DNA of 64,000 nt, from assembly GCA_004564215.1 (NCBI GenBank), contig CP024846.1, positions 2,542,001-2,606,000 on the forward strand. Reading direction: 5' to 3'. Source of the stretch: Beijerinckiaceae bacterium (lineage in GTDB: Bacteria; Pseudomonadota; Alphaproteobacteria; Rhizobiales; Beijerinckiaceae). The notes under the pieces were generated by a model. It saw only the letters and a program-made list of their open reading frames with translations, searched no databases and was not told the origin of the DNA. Position 1 is the stretch's first letter. The number at the start of each line of letters is the position of its first letter. A program made the position numbers and the translations under genes. Positions 53,099 to 62,836 of this stretch are shown one piece after another.

Positions 53099-55231
53099 AT
53101 GGATATGAGAACCAATCCACGTCGCAGCGTGCAGTCCCTGTTCGATCCGGCGATCATCGTGCCGGCGATCGGCGGGGCATTCCGCAAGCTTCACCCGCGA
53201 TTCCTGATCCGCAATCCGGTCATGTTCGTGGTCGAGATCGTAACCGTGCTCACGACCATCCTCTTCCTGCGCGATCTCCTCACCGGCGGCGAAGGACTGA
53301 AGTTCACCTTCCAGATCATCGCTTGGCTCTGGATCACCCTGCTTTTTGCGAACTTTGCCGAAGCGGTGGCGGAAGGTCGGGGAAAGGCGCAGGCAGCGAC
53401 ATTGCGCAAGGCCCGCACGGATACGCGGGCAAAACGGCTGATCGATCCTGGCGATCGAAGCGGCATGAAGGACGTTACCGAAGGCGTGTCCGCGGTCGAT
53501 TTGAAAGTCGGGGACGTAGTTCTCGTTGAAGCCGGTGACCTCATCCCCAGCGACGGCGATGTGATCGAAGGCATCGCCTCGATCGACGAATCGGCAATTA
53601 CGGGCGAATCCGCCCCCGTCATCCGCGAGAGCGGCGGCGATCGTTCCGCCGTGACGGGCGGCACAAGGGTGCTCTCCGACTGCATCAAGGTTCGCATCAC
53701 GGCCGCGCAAGGCTCGACCTTTCTCGATCGGATGATCGCGCTCGTCGAAGGTGCGGAGCGGCAGAAAACGCCGAATGAAATCGCGCTGAATATTCTTCTC
53801 GCCGGTTTGTCGCTCATCTTCGTCTTCGCGGTCGCAACCATCCCGAGCTTTGCAAATTATGCCGGCGGCAGTGTCAGCGTCATCGTTCTTGTCGCGCTTT
53901 TCGTCACCCTCATCCCGACCACGATCGGTGCGCTTCTCTCGGCCATCGGGATCGCCGGGATGGACCGCCTGGTGCGGTTCAATGTCCTTGCCATGTCGGG
54001 ACGCGCGGTCGAGGCGGCGGGCGACGTCGATACGCTGCTCCTCGACAAGACAGGGACGATCACCCTGGGCAACCGGCAAGCTTCGGAATTTATTCCTCTC
54101 CCTGGAGTGAGCGAAAGGGAGCTTGCGGACGCGGCGCAGCTTGCCTCGCTCTCGGATGAGACGCCGGAGGGCCGCTCGATCGTCGTGCTTGCCAAAGAAA
54201 AATACGGCATAAGGGGCCGCGACATGGGCGAGCTCAACGCCAAATTCGTCCCTTTCAGCGCATTTACCCGATTGAGCGGGATCGACACCGATACGATGGT
54301 CATCCGCAAGGGCGCGGTGGACGCGATCGTGGCCTTTGTGCGTCTGCCAGAATCCCTCCCCGCAAAGGACGCGGGAGGCAGCCTCACCGAACCGCATACC
54401 TTGGTGTCGGACGCGGCCATCCGCGCCTTGAACACAAGCGCCGATCGGGTCTCCAAATCCGGGGGGACGCCGCTCGCCGTGGTGAAGGACGGCCGCCTGC
54501 TCGGGATCATCCATCTGAAGGACGTCATCAAGGGCGGCATCCGGGAGCGTTTCGGTGAGTTGCGCCAAATGGGAATTCGGACCGTGATGATCACCGGCGA
54601 CAATCCCCTGACCGCGGCGGCGATCGCGGCCGAGGCTGGCGTCGATGATTTTCTCGCCCAGGCAACGCCGGAGGCGAAACTGAAGCTCATTCGTGAGGAG
54701 CAGGCGCAGGGCAAGCTCGTTGCCATGTGCGGCGACGGCACTAATGACGCGCCGGCCTTGGCGCAAGCCGATGTCGGTGTCGCCATGAATACCGGAACCA
54801 TGGCCGCGCGCGAGGCCGGCAATATGGTCGATCTCGACAGCGACCCGACCAAGCTCATCGAGATTGTCGAAATCGGCAAGCAGCTTCTCATGACGCGGGG
54901 GGCGCTGACCACCTTCTCGATCGCCAATGACGTTGCGAAATATTTCGCGATCATCCCGGCGATGTTCGTTGCCTTCTATCCGCAGCTGCAGAGTCTGAAT
55001 ATCATGCATCTCGCAACGCCGCAGAGCGCGATCCTGTCGGCCATTATCTTCAACGCACTGATCATCATCGCGCTGATCCCCCTTGCGCTCCGTGGCGTGA
55101 CCTACCGGCCAGTCGGCGCCGCCAGCATTCTGCAGCGCAATCTGCTCGTCTATGGCCTCGGTGGAATTATCGTCCCTTTCGTCGGGATCAAGCTCATCGA
55201 CCTCGTGGTCGGTGCGATTGGCTTGGCGTGA
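53099..55231 (+). CDS. kdpB: KdpB, P-type ATPase catalytic subunit
   Basis: A 710-residue P-type ATPase. The phosphorylation motif DKTGTIT has Asp316; the TGES actuator motif and the [20 protein letters not shown] hinge are present. KdpB hydrolyses ATP to drive K+ through KdpA. It is followed 29 bases later by kdpC. Confidence 0.97.
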   Translation: MDMRTNPRRSVQSLFDPAIIVPAIGGAFRKLHPRFLIRNPVMFVVEIVTVLTTILFLRDLLTGGEGLKFTFQIIAWLWITLLFANFAEAVAEGRGKAQAATLRKARTDTRAKRLIDPGDRSGMKDVTEGVSAVDLKVGDVVLVEAGDLIPSDGDVIEGIASIDESAITGESAPVIRESGGDRSAVTGGTRVLSDCIKVRITAAQGSTFLDRMIALVEGAERQKTPNEIALNILLAGLSLIFVFAVATIPSFANYAGGSVSVIVLVALFVTLIPTTIGALLSAIGIAGMDRLVRFNVLAMSGRAVEAAGDVDTLLLDKTGTITLGNRQASEFIPLPGVSERELADAAQLASLSDETPEGRSIVVLAKEKYGIRGRDMGELNAKFVPFSAFTRLSGIDTDTMVIRKGAVDAIVAFVRLPESLPAKDAGGSLTEPHTLVSDAAIRALNTSADRVSKSGGTPLAVVKDGRLLGIIHLKDVIKGGIRERFGELRQMGIRTVMITGDNPLTAAAIAAEAGVDDFLAQATPEAKLKLIREEQAQGKLVAMCGDGTNDAPALAQADVGVAMNTGTMAAREAGNMVDLDSDPTKLIEIVEIGKQLLMTRGALTTFSIANDVAKYFAIIPAMFVAFYPQLQSLNIMHLATPQSAILSAIIFNALIIIALIPLALRGVTYRPVGAASILQRNLLVYGLGGIIVPFVGIKLIDLVVGAIGLA

Positions 55232-55260
55232 ACCAAACATTAGCTTGAGGAAAGCCTAAA

Positions 55261-55869
55261 ATGATCAAGCATGTGCTCCCCGCCATCATGTTGACCGTTC
55301 TCATGACGGCACTGACCGGGCTTGCCTATCCGCTCGCGATGACCGGATTGGCCGGCCTCCTTTTCCCCCATCAGGCCAAGGGCAGCCTGATCGAACGCGA
55401 CGGGCAAATTATCGGGTCCGAACTGATTGGCCAGAATTTCACCAGCGATCACTATTTTCATGGGCGGCCTTCCGCCACCACCGACACGGATCCAAACGAT
55501 CCCACCAAATCCGTGCCCGCGCCCTATAATGCAGGCAATTCTGCAGGCTCGAATTTGGGGCCGACGTCGAAGGCTCTGGTCGACCGGGTGAAAGACGAGT
55601 CCGACCTGCTGGCGGCGACCAATCCTTCGGCGCGGGTTCCGGTCGATCTTGTCACTACCTCGGCGAGCGGGCTTGATCCAGATATTACGCCGGCCGCCGC
55701 TCTGTTCCAGGTTCCCTGGGTTGCCCAGGCGCGCGGTCTTCCAGAGAAAACGCTGGTCCGCCTGGTGGAAGAGAATACAACGGGGCGCATCCTCGGCATA
55801 CTGGGCGAGCCCCATGTCAACGTGCTAAAATTAAATCTTGCGCTCGACAGGCTCGCAAAGAAGAGTTGA
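55261..55869 (+). CDS. kdpC: KdpC, assembly subunit
   Basis: A 202-residue protein with an N-terminal membrane anchor ([25 protein letters not shown]) and a conserved periplasmic domain ([28 protein letters not shown]-type segments, [20 protein letters not shown] block). It bridges KdpA and KdpB. AGGAAAGC lies before the ATG. kdpD follows 32 bases after. Confidence 0.95.
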   Translation: MIKHVLPAIMLTVLMTALTGLAYPLAMTGLAGLLFPHQAKGSLIERDGQIIGSELIGQNFTSDHYFHGRPSATTDTDPNDPTKSVPAPYNAGNSAGSNLGPTSKALVDRVKDESDLLAATNPSARVPVDLVTTSASGLDPDITPAAALFQVPWVAQARGLPEKTLVRLVEENTTGRILGILGEPHVNVLKLNLALDRLAKKS

Positions 55870-55901
55870 CGTCTCGCGCCATAACATGAGTACGGCGGGG
55901 C

Positions 55902-58613
55902 ATGGAGAAACGCGATAAGACCGACCGGCGCCCTTCTCCCGACGCTCTGCTGCGTGAAGCCCAACTAGCCGAGCAGGGGCGCCTCAAGATTTTTTTCGGC
56001 GCCGCGCCGGGCGTCGGCAAAACCTACGAAATGCTGACGACGGCCCAGAAGAAACGGGCCGAAGGCATTGATGTCATCGTCGGCGTGGCCGAGACCCACG
56101 GCCGCAAGGAGACCGAGGCGCTTCTGCAGGGGCTTGAAATTATCCCGCGCCAGAGCATCGCCTATAAGGGCAAGACACTGGCCGAAATGGATCTCGACGC
56201 CATTCTGGCCCGGCGCCCAAGCCTTGTTTTGGTCGATGAACTTGCGCATACGAATGCGCCGGGAAGCCGGCATCCGAAGCGCTATATGGATGTCGAGGAA
56301 CTGCTCGCCGCCGGGATCGACGTCTATACGACGCTCAACATTCAGCATGTCGAGAGCCTCAACGATATCGTCGCCGGGATCACCCACATCCGGGTCCGTG
56401 AAACCGTTCCGGATTCGATCATCGATCGCGCCGACGACATAGAGCTGATCGACCTCACCCCCGAGGATCTGATCGCCCGGCTCAACGATGGCAAGGTTTA
56501 CGTCCCCGATCAGGCCGAGCGGGCCGTCCAAAATTATTTCTCCCCCGGCAATCTCACGGCGCTGCGGGAGCTTGCGCTTCGCCGCACGGCGCAACGGGTT
56601 GACGCGCAAATGGTCGATTATTTGCGCACCCGTCGAATTGAGGGGCCGTGGTCCGCGGGCGAGCGGGTGCTTGTGCTCGTCGACTCCGCGCAGGGCGCCA
56701 ATGCCGTCGTGCGTCATGCCAAGCGCATAGCCGACCGCCTGCGCGCGGAATGGACGGCGATTCACGTCGAAACGCCGGCCGACGTCCACGCGAGCGAAGC
56801 CGAACGCGACAAGATCGCGCAGAGTCTACGCCTCGCGCAAAGACTGGGAGCCTCGGCAATTTCGATTCCCGGGCAGGATGTCGCCCTGACCGTCGCCGAA
56901 TATGCGCAAGCCAATCATTTTGCCCACATCATCGCGGCCAAATCGGAGCGCGCGCACTGGCGGGATTTCTTCGGCGAATCGACCGCGCAAAAACTGATCC
57001 GCACGGCGGGCGATGCGAGCATTCATGTCATCGCGCGCCCAAAAGATCCGGCGAACAAAAATTCCGTAGGTCCCGAAAGCAAGGCGACAAAGCCAAAGCG
57101 CTCCGAGTTCAAGGCCTATGCCGTGAGTCTTGCCTATGTCGTGGCCGCGACCCTCATCGCCTATACGCTGCGCCAAGCTCTTGGCGTTTCCAACATCGCG
57201 CAAACCTTCCTGATCGCGGTTCTTGCAAGCGCCGTTTCCTTTGGCCTGCGGGCCTCGCTGTTTGCCTGCCTTGCGAGCGTTCTTTGCTATAATTTCTTTT
57301 TTCTGCCGCCGCTCTATACGTTCACCATTACCGATCCTGAAAACGTCGTTGCCCTGTTCTTTTTCACGGTGGTGGCGATCATCGCGAGCAACCTTGCGGC
57401 GCGGGTCCGGGCCCAGGCGATCGCTGCGCGCGAGAGAGCACGGATTACCGAAGAACTTTATCTTTTCAGCCGCAAGCTCGCGGGCACCGCGACTCTCGAC
57501 GATTTGCTCTGGGCCACCGCGCATCAGCTCGCCTTGATGTTAAAAGTCCGCGTTGTTCTTCTCCTGCCCGAAAATGGTGGTTTGAGTGTCAAGGCCGGGT
57601 TTCCGCCCGAAGATATGCTCGATGACGCCGATCTTGCCGCCGCCCGCTGGTGTTTTGAAAAAAGCCAGCCAACCGGGCGCGGCGCCGATACTTTGCCGGG
57701 CGCAAAATGGCGCTTCATGCCGCTGCGGACCGGGCGCGGCGCGGTTGGCGTGGTCGGGATCGATCGTGACAAGCCCGGCCTCCTATTGACCCCTGAAGAA
57801 ACGCGCCTTTTCGACGCCTTATCGGATCAGGCGGCTCTCGCGATCGATCGGGTGAACCTCGCGGCCGAAAACGATCGGGCCCGCCTGGCGGCGGAAACCG
57901 ATCGCCTGCGCTCGGCCCTGCTCACCTCGATTTCGCATGATCTGCGCACGCCGCTCGCCTCAATTCTCGGCTCTGCGACAAGCCTCGTCAGTCACGGACG
58001 CGAGTTCGATGCAACGGTCCAGGAGAGCCTGATGCGCACCATTTTGGAGGAAGCCGAGCGACTCAACCGCTTCATCGGCAACCTGCTCGACATGACAAAG
58101 CTCGAGTCCGGACCGCTTCGGCCGCAATCCGAACCGGCGGATGTCTCCGACGTCATAGGCGCGACGGTGCAGAGGGCCTCCAACATTTTGCAAAACCATC
58201 AGGTGGACATCGATCTCGATCATGAATTGCCGATGGTCAATATCGATATGGTGCTGATGGAACAGGTTTTGTTCAATCTCTTAGACAACGCCGCGAAATA
58301 TGCGCCTCCACACTCGCGCATTACGATCGCGGCGCGGCTTGAGAATGCAGCTGTCGTGATCCAGGTGCTCGACGAAGGCGATGGCATTCCCGAGGTGGAT
58401 GTCGAACGGATTTTTGACAAATTTTACCGGGTTCGCCGTTCTGACAGTCAGCGCGCCGGTACGGGCCTTGGTCTTGCGATCTGCCGCGGTTTTGTGGAGG
58501 CTATGGGAGGCACGATCAACGCTGCGAACCGGACCGACAGGCGCGGCGCGGTCTTCTCGATCATGCTGCCCGTCGCGGCCGAATCCCGCCCGCCGCCAGA
58601 GGCCCTGCCATGA
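55902..58613 (+). CDS. kdpD: KdpD, K+-sensing histidine kinase
   Basis: A 903-residue kinase. The N-terminal KdpD domain has Walker A GAAPGVGKT (33-41) and DEPALVLVDELAHTN; a UspA-like domain follows, then four membrane helices around residues ~415-500 (DUF4118), a GAF region, and the HisKA/HATPase core with the phosphorylatable His679 in SISHDLRTPLA. KdpD senses low K+ or turgor and phosphorylates KdpE. The stop overlaps the kdpE start (ATGA). Confidence 0.96.
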   Translation: MEKRDKTDRRPSPDALLREAQLAEQGRLKIFFGAAPGVGKTYEMLTTAQKKRAEGIDVIVGVAETHGRKETEALLQGLEIIPRQSIAYKGKTLAEMDLDAILARRPSLVLVDELAHTNAPGSRHPKRYMDVEELLAAGIDVYTTLNIQHVESLNDIVAGITHIRVRETVPDSIIDRADDIELIDLTPEDLIARLNDGKVYVPDQAERAVQNYFSPGNLTALRELALRRTAQRVDAQMVDYLRTRRIEGPWSAGERVLVLVDSAQGANAVVRHAKRIADRLRAEWTAIHVETPADVHASEAERDKIAQSLRLAQRLGASAISIPGQDVALTVAEYAQANHFAHIIAAKSERAHWRDFFGESTAQKLIRTAGDASIHVIARPKDPANKNSVGPESKATKPKRSEFKAYAVSLAYVVAATLIAYTLRQALGVSNIAQTFLIAVLASAVSFGLRASLFACLASVLCYNFFFLPPLYTFTITDPENVVALFFFTVVAIIASNLAARVRAQAIAARERARITEELYLFSRKLAGTATLDDLLWATAHQLALMLKVRVVLLLPENGGLSVKAGFPPEDMLDDADLAAARWCFEKSQPTGRGADTLPGAKWRFMPLRTGRGAVGVVGIDRDKPGLLLTPEETRLFDALSDQAALAIDRVNLAAENDRARLAAETDRLRSALLTSISHDLRTPLASILGSATSLVSHGREFDATVQESLMRTILEEAERLNRFIGNLLDMTKLESGPLRPQSEPADVSDVIGATVQRASNILQNHQVDIDLDHELPMVNIDMVLMEQVLFNLLDNAAKYAPPHSRITIAARLENAAVVIQVLDEGDGIPEVDVERIFDKFYRVRRSDSQRAGTGLGLAICRGFVEAMGGTINAANRTDRRGAVFSIMLPVAAESRPPPEALP

Positions 58614-59311
58614 CGCCTCGCGCAGGACCGTTACGCATTCTTATTGTCGACGATGAGCCCGCCATTCTTCGCTTTCTGCGCGCGACCCTGCAAAGCCAGG
58701 GTTATATCGTCTCGACCGCGGCCAACGCGAGGACCGCGATGGAGATTGTTCGCAAAGGCGCCGTTGATCTTATTGTTCTCGACCTCGGCTTGCCCGACAT
58801 GGATGGGCTCGATGTTGTGAGACAAATCAGGGAGGGCGGCGGAACGCTGCCGATTATCATCCTGTCGAGCCGTGACAACGAAAGCGCCAAAGTCAAGGCG
58901 TTCGATCTCGGTGCCGATGATTATGTGACCAAGCCCTTCGGAATTGATGAACTGCTAGCACGCATCCGCGCGGCGCAACGTCATAAGCTGCAGCAGGAAG
59001 GCGAAAAGCCCTTGTTCCATGCGGGTGACCTTCGGGTCGATCTGGTGCGCCGGATCGTCACCGTGCGCGGCAGCGAAGTCAAACTTTCGCCGCGCGAATT
59101 TGATGTATTGCGGCTTATGGTGGCGCATGCCGGAAAGGTTTTGACCCACCGTTTAATGCTTGAGGAGATTTGGGGCGGCGACGCCGATGTGCAATATTTG
59201 CGTGTCTATATTCGTGCCTTGCGCCAGAAAATCGAGGCGGATCCGGAAAGGCCGACCCATATTCTGACCGAAACCGGCGTCGGCTATCGCCTCCGCGAGG
59301 CGGACCCATGA
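58610..59311 (+). CDS. kdpE: KdpE, response regulator
   Basis: A 233-residue OmpR-type regulator: receiver domain with Asp58 in VDLIVLDLGLPDMDG, then a winged-helix DNA-binding domain (EVKLSPREFDVLRLMVAHAGKVLTH ... GYRLREADP). It should activate the kdp operon. Start and stop overlap its neighbours by ATGA: with kdpD on the left, and with the ptsN-like fragment on the right. Confidence 0.96.
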   Translation: MTPRAGPLRILIVDDEPAILRFLRATLQSQGYIVSTAANARTAMEIVRKGAVDLIVLDLGLPDMDGLDVVRQIREGGGTLPIIILSSRDNESAKVKAFDLGADDYVTKPFGIDELLARIRAAQRHKLQQEGEKPLFHAGDLRVDLVRRIVTVRGSEVKLSPREFDVLRLMVAHAGKVLTHRLMLEEIWGGDADVQYLRVYIRALRQKIEADPERPTHILTETGVGYRLREADP

Positions 59312-59637
59312 ATTTTCTAAGGTGGTCAGGACCACATTCGCAGGAAAAGCCGCGATCAGCCAAAAGTTCTAGGAAGGGTACAGCTTTGGATCTCGCCCCA
59401 CTCCTCGCACTGGAGCGGGTGTTTTTCACACGCGCTGCCAACAAACAGCAATTGCTGCAAGACTTCGCGTCGCGTTCCGCTACGCTGTTGAACCTCGACG
59501 CACAAACAATCTTAACAGCCTTACAGGCTCGTGAGAAGCTGAGTTCCACGGGGCTGGGAAATGGTATCGCCCTCCCGCATGCCCGTAGGCTCATCGCAAA
59601 AACATCAAGTGATACTCAAATAATCACCAGCGCCTGA
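59308..59637 (+). CDS. Truncated PtsN (EIIA-Ntr)-like protein coupled to kdpE
   Basis: A 109-residue protein starting at the ATG that overlaps the kdpE stop. The middle LDLAPLLALERVFFTRAANKQQLLQDFASRSATLLNLDAQTILTALQAREKLSSTGLGNGIALPHAR matches the N-terminal two thirds of EIIA-Ntr, including the phosphorylatable His in ALPHAR. Full-length EIIA-Ntr is ~150 residues; the last third is missing and is replaced by a short unrelated tail. EIIA-Ntr is known to regulate KdpD in other bacteria, so a truncated copy here could be regulatory or a remnant. Confidence 0.8.
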   Translation: MNFLRWSGPHSQEKPRSAKSSRKGTALDLAPLLALERVFFTRAANKQQLLQDFASRSATLLNLDAQTILTALQAREKLSSTGLGNGIALPHARRLIAKTSSDTQIITSA

Positions 59638-59960
59638 GTAGGATAGCGTTCGCGAGGATCTGCGTAGCTGGTTGTCTTTGGCCGGCCAACTGACCCGCGA
59701 CACGAATTTCGATGTTTGGCGTCATGCTCTGGCCAGCACGAGTTCTCGATGTGGCGTCGCATCATTTGGTCTCCATCAAGCCCTAGGATAATAATTGGCA
59801 TTATCGGCCGAGAGGTCGCGCATTTGCTCAGGGTCTGGGAAAGCGTTGTAACTGCGCGGTAGCCTTGACGGGTGCCTCGGCTCTGACCTGGCGCGCCTCA
59901 CCCTACCGGTCTGTTAAACAATAGCCTGGCTCTCCGCCTAAACGAAGAAACAATAGAGTC
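59638..59960. other. Intergenic region, no gene seen
   Basis: No frame or structure of note is seen. It may contain the promoter of the DUF2254 gene. Confidence 0.4.
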
Positions 59961-61307
59961 TTGAAAACGCGCTTTCCCCTTATGCTTCGCTCCGCGATGT
60001 ATGCGCTACGCGGTGGGTTTCTGGTCCGACCGCTGCTCATCTCGCTCACTCTCGGGCTGGCGGGAATGACACTGTCATCGCTCGAAGAGAGCTATCCGGT
60101 GGTCAGCGCCTGGGTCCCTCACGCGCTGTTTCCCTCGCGCGCCGATCCCCAGATCGCGCAGATCATGCTGGCGGCGATCGCGGGCTCGATCATGACCGTC
60201 GTGTCCATCGTCTTCGCGATTCTCCTGATGACTTTGACGCTCGCCTCGATGCAGTTCTCGCCGCGCATCCTCGTGAGCTTTGTCCGAGACAGAGTAACCC
60301 AGTGGACACTCGGGGTTTTTCTTGGAACGTTCCTTTATTGCATGGCCGCGTTGCCCGCAGCGCGCAGTTTGCCGCAGCCTTTCGCACCGGTAGCCAGCGT
60401 TACCGGCGCGCTGATCCTCGCGCTCGCTTCCGTCATCGGGCTGATTTTCTTCATCCATCATATTTCCCAGGCGGTCAGCGTCAGCCACATCGTTGATCGG
60501 ATTGCGCGCGAGACAGAGGATGTGATCGACGAAATCATGCCTTACGAGCGCGGCGTGGGTCTTCGGCAGGAAGACATGGCGTTCGCGCTGGACGACAACG
60601 AGTTCCCCATCCCAAATGAACGGTCGGGTTACATCTGCTTCGTCGATAGCGCGCGGCTGTTGAAATTGGGGAAAGCCTACGGATTACGCATTCGTCTGCT
60701 GCGCCCGATCGGACATTTCGTGCCGCAGGGGGCGCCGCTATTTACCGTTTCGCGAAAAGACCGCCTCACGGCGGAACGCAGCGTTCAATTGCGGTCGGCG
60801 TTCGTTATCGGATCGATGCGCACGATGCAACAAGACGTCGAATTTGGGGTGTTGCAGATCGTTGATATCGCCTTGAAGGCTATATCGCCGGCCGTCAACG
60901 ATCCAAGCACGGCGATCAACTGTGTCGATCAACTCACACGGATTTTGATCCGCTGGGTTGGGCGCGCGCCACCGGCCTCCCTTCTGTGCGATCCGCCGCA
61001 TGTCGTCCGCGTGATCATTCCCTGGACCGACTTCGATCACCTTCTCGACACGGCATTCGAGCAAATCCGTCACTATTCGGTAAACGACATAGCCGTTAGT
61101 CTGCGTTTGTTGAGAGCGCTGAATGATCTGGCAACCACGTCCGATGACGAGGGGATTCGCGGCCGGCTCATGCTGCTCGGGCGGCGCGTCGTTGCCGCCT
61201 GCGCGACGCGCGCCGACGCGCGTGACTTGAAGCGGTTAGAGAATCGCTTGGCTGAACTTGAAGCTAGGGCCACGTCGCTCGACGCGTTGGATGGCTTAAG
61301 CCACTGA
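59961..61307 (+). CDS. DUF2254 membrane protein
   Basis: A 448-residue protein with four membrane segments in the N-terminal half (around 22-42, 72-95 AAIAGSIMTVVSIVFAILLM, 118-136 and 145-170) and a soluble C-terminal half with the conserved GVGLRQEDMAFALDDNE and AVNDPSTAINCVDQLTR blocks. The family is widespread in bacteria without a defined function. The start is TTG at 59961, supported by length; an ATG lies at 59982. Confidence 0.85.
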   Translation: MKTRFPLMLRSAMYALRGGFLVRPLLISLTLGLAGMTLSSLEESYPVVSAWVPHALFPSRADPQIAQIMLAAIAGSIMTVVSIVFAILLMTLTLASMQFSPRILVSFVRDRVTQWTLGVFLGTFLYCMAALPAARSLPQPFAPVASVTGALILALASVIGLIFFIHHISQAVSVSHIVDRIARETEDVIDEIMPYERGVGLRQEDMAFALDDNEFPIPNERSGYICFVDSARLLKLGKAYGLRIRLLRPIGHFVPQGAPLFTVSRKDRLTAERSVQLRSAFVIGSMRTMQQDVEFGVLQIVDIALKAISPAVNDPSTAINCVDQLTRILIRWVGRAPPASLLCDPPHVVRVIIPWTDFDHLLDTAFEQIRHYSVNDIAVSLRLLRALNDLATTSDDEGIRGRLMLLGRRVVAACATRADARDLKRLENRLAELEARATSLDALDGLSH

Positions 61308-61380
61308 ATAATATTCATTCTCGAGTGTAACGATCAGAGAGCGTCAAGGGATGCGGCTGTTCCTTTATGTGTTACGACCA

Positions 61381-61452
61381 GCTATCCTGGGGCGGCTTCC
61401 CCTTGAAGAGGAAGCGCTGGCGCGCCGTGTGCGGGGGCGGGCATCGAGCCCG
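61381..61452 (-). pseudogene. Remnant of the hypX 3' region
   Basis: Read on the minus strand, the sequence encodes HTARQRFLFKGK with a one-base frameshift nearby, matching the C-terminal stretch YHTARQRFVFKGKTPESS of the hypX gene at 38045-39859 (about 77% base identity over ~55 bases by eye). No other hypX sequence is next to it. Confidence 0.6.
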
Positions 61453-61488
61453 CCATCTTTCTTCATTGGAAACGTAATGCCGGACGGA

Positions 61489-61983
61489 TTACGGGGCAGG
61501 GGCGAGAGTCACGGTGGTGATACCGCCCGCGATATTGATGCCGACCTCGCCTTCCACCGATAGCGGCTGCAGCGAGAACGCGCGTCCACTGCCGCCGACC
61601 AAAACATTGGCGCCCAGTCCGACCCCGGCGGAGGCTTCGCCGCCGACCCCCGCGTAGGTGCCCGCAAGCGCCCCGGGGGCTACCCCGTCGGTCGCGGCAA
61701 TGACGCCCCAAATCAGATGGCCTTGTTCGACCACTCCCAGGGCGACCCCATATTCGGCGATCTGGCCGACATAATAAGAGACCGGTCCGCCTCGGACGGG
61801 GGTAAAGCGACACCTCAGACTTTGCTTTTGGGTCAGGATCATCCCAACGCCGGCCGAAACATCGCAAGATAATGTGCCAACTTGCCCATCGGCTTGGGCG
61901 GAAGAGGGCACCACGGCGAAGGTCACGCCAGCGAAAAGAGCAAGTGCGGTGAACGACCTCGACATATGCAAGGCATCAAACAT
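61489..61983 (-). CDS. DUF992 family exported protein
   Basis: A 164-residue precursor starting at the ATG 61983, with AAGGTGG seven bases before. A signal peptide (~25 residues) precedes the mature domain with GTLSCDVSAGVGMILTQKQSLRCRF, a DUF992 hallmark, and glycine-rich repeats (AGVGGEASAGVGLGANVLVG). The family is periplasmic and found mainly in Alphaproteobacteria; function is unknown. Confidence 0.85.
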   Translation of the reverse strand: MFDALHMSRSFTALALFAGVTFAVVPSSAQADGQVGTLSCDVSAGVGMILTQKQSLRCRFTPVRGGPVSYYVGQIAEYGVALGVVEQGHLIWGVIAATDGVAPGALAGTYAGVGGEASAGVGLGANVLVGGSGRAFSLQPLSVEGEVGINIAGGITTVTLAPAP

Positions 61984-62100
61984 CTGGACCACCTTAGGTT
62001 ATGTAGGGATGAGCTGGACGCGAGTTTACGCAACGCGGAAGGACACCGCGGGCATTGTCAGATTTAAGATTCACCTGTCAATATTGCGTTGCACCGGGGC

Positions 62101-62697
62101 TCAGGGCCAAAAGAATCCCTGCGGCGCGGACCGCGCGACCGGGTTGGTCTGCCAGGCTCTGACGGCAACCGGTCCATTCCGGCCCGGCACGTAGGACAGC
62201 GGATTATACCTTTGCCCATACGCCGCGGCATAGGTGGCTGCGGCTCTCCGTCTATGAATTCCTGCGTAATAAGTGGACCGAGGCGGGGACCCAGAAATCG
62301 TGATCCTCGCGCCTTCCGATTGAACCATGTGGTAGAGCGCCGCCGCATTGCCCGGCGCGAGACGGATGCAGCCGTGCGAGGCCGGGCGGCCGAGCGATCC
62401 TGTCGAATAGGTGCCGTGGATCGCATAGCCACCAGCAAAAAAGATGGAATAAGGCATCGGCGACATATGATATTTGCGAGAATAGTGCATCCGCTGCAAT
62501 TGATAGGGATGATAGCTCCCGCGCGGCGTCCGATAACCCGAGCGAGCCGTGGAGACCGGCCAATCATAACTGCCGCTTGCCGATCTCACATGCATGGTCT
62601 GGGAGGTAAGATCGATCCCGATCGACACGGAGGCCTCAGCCCTTGAGACCGCGAAACAGCCGCAAAAAATGACGCAAGTACTTAAAATGCCACGCAT
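62101..62697 (-). CDS. L,D-transpeptidase (YkuD/ErfK family)
   Basis: A 198-residue precursor (ATG at 62697 with GGAGGGG upstream) with a signal peptide. The catalytic block is HGTYSTGSLGRPASHGCIRL, with the conserved SHGCIRL motif whose cysteine is the nucleophile. It should cross-link peptidoglycan or attach lipoproteins to it in the periplasm. The C-terminal third is arginine/alanine-rich (RRRAAATYAAAYGQRYNPLS). Confidence 0.9.
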   Translation of the reverse strand: MRGILSTCVIFCGCFAVSRAEASVSIGIDLTSQTMHVRSASGSYDWPVSTARSGYRTPRGSYHPYQLQRMHYSRKYHMSPMPYSIFFAGGYAIHGTYSTGSLGRPASHGCIRLAPGNAAALYHMVQSEGARITISGSPPRSTYYAGIHRRRAAATYAAAYGQRYNPLSYVPGRNGPVAVRAWQTNPVARSAPQGFFWP

Positions 62698-62836
62698 AAC
62701 AGGCCCCTCCACGCTGACGGAGCCAGCCGGCAAAGGTTTCTCATCCCTAAAGTTTTATGTAAAACAAAAAGTTCCGTTAAGGTTTATGAAATCTTTGCCG
62801 TGATCCCGCACAACGCCAGACGGACGGGGTTAAACC

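Noticed and set aside
53027..55240. 737-codon leftward frame opposite kdpB
   Set aside because: Shadow of the kdpB reading frame; no domain or binding site.
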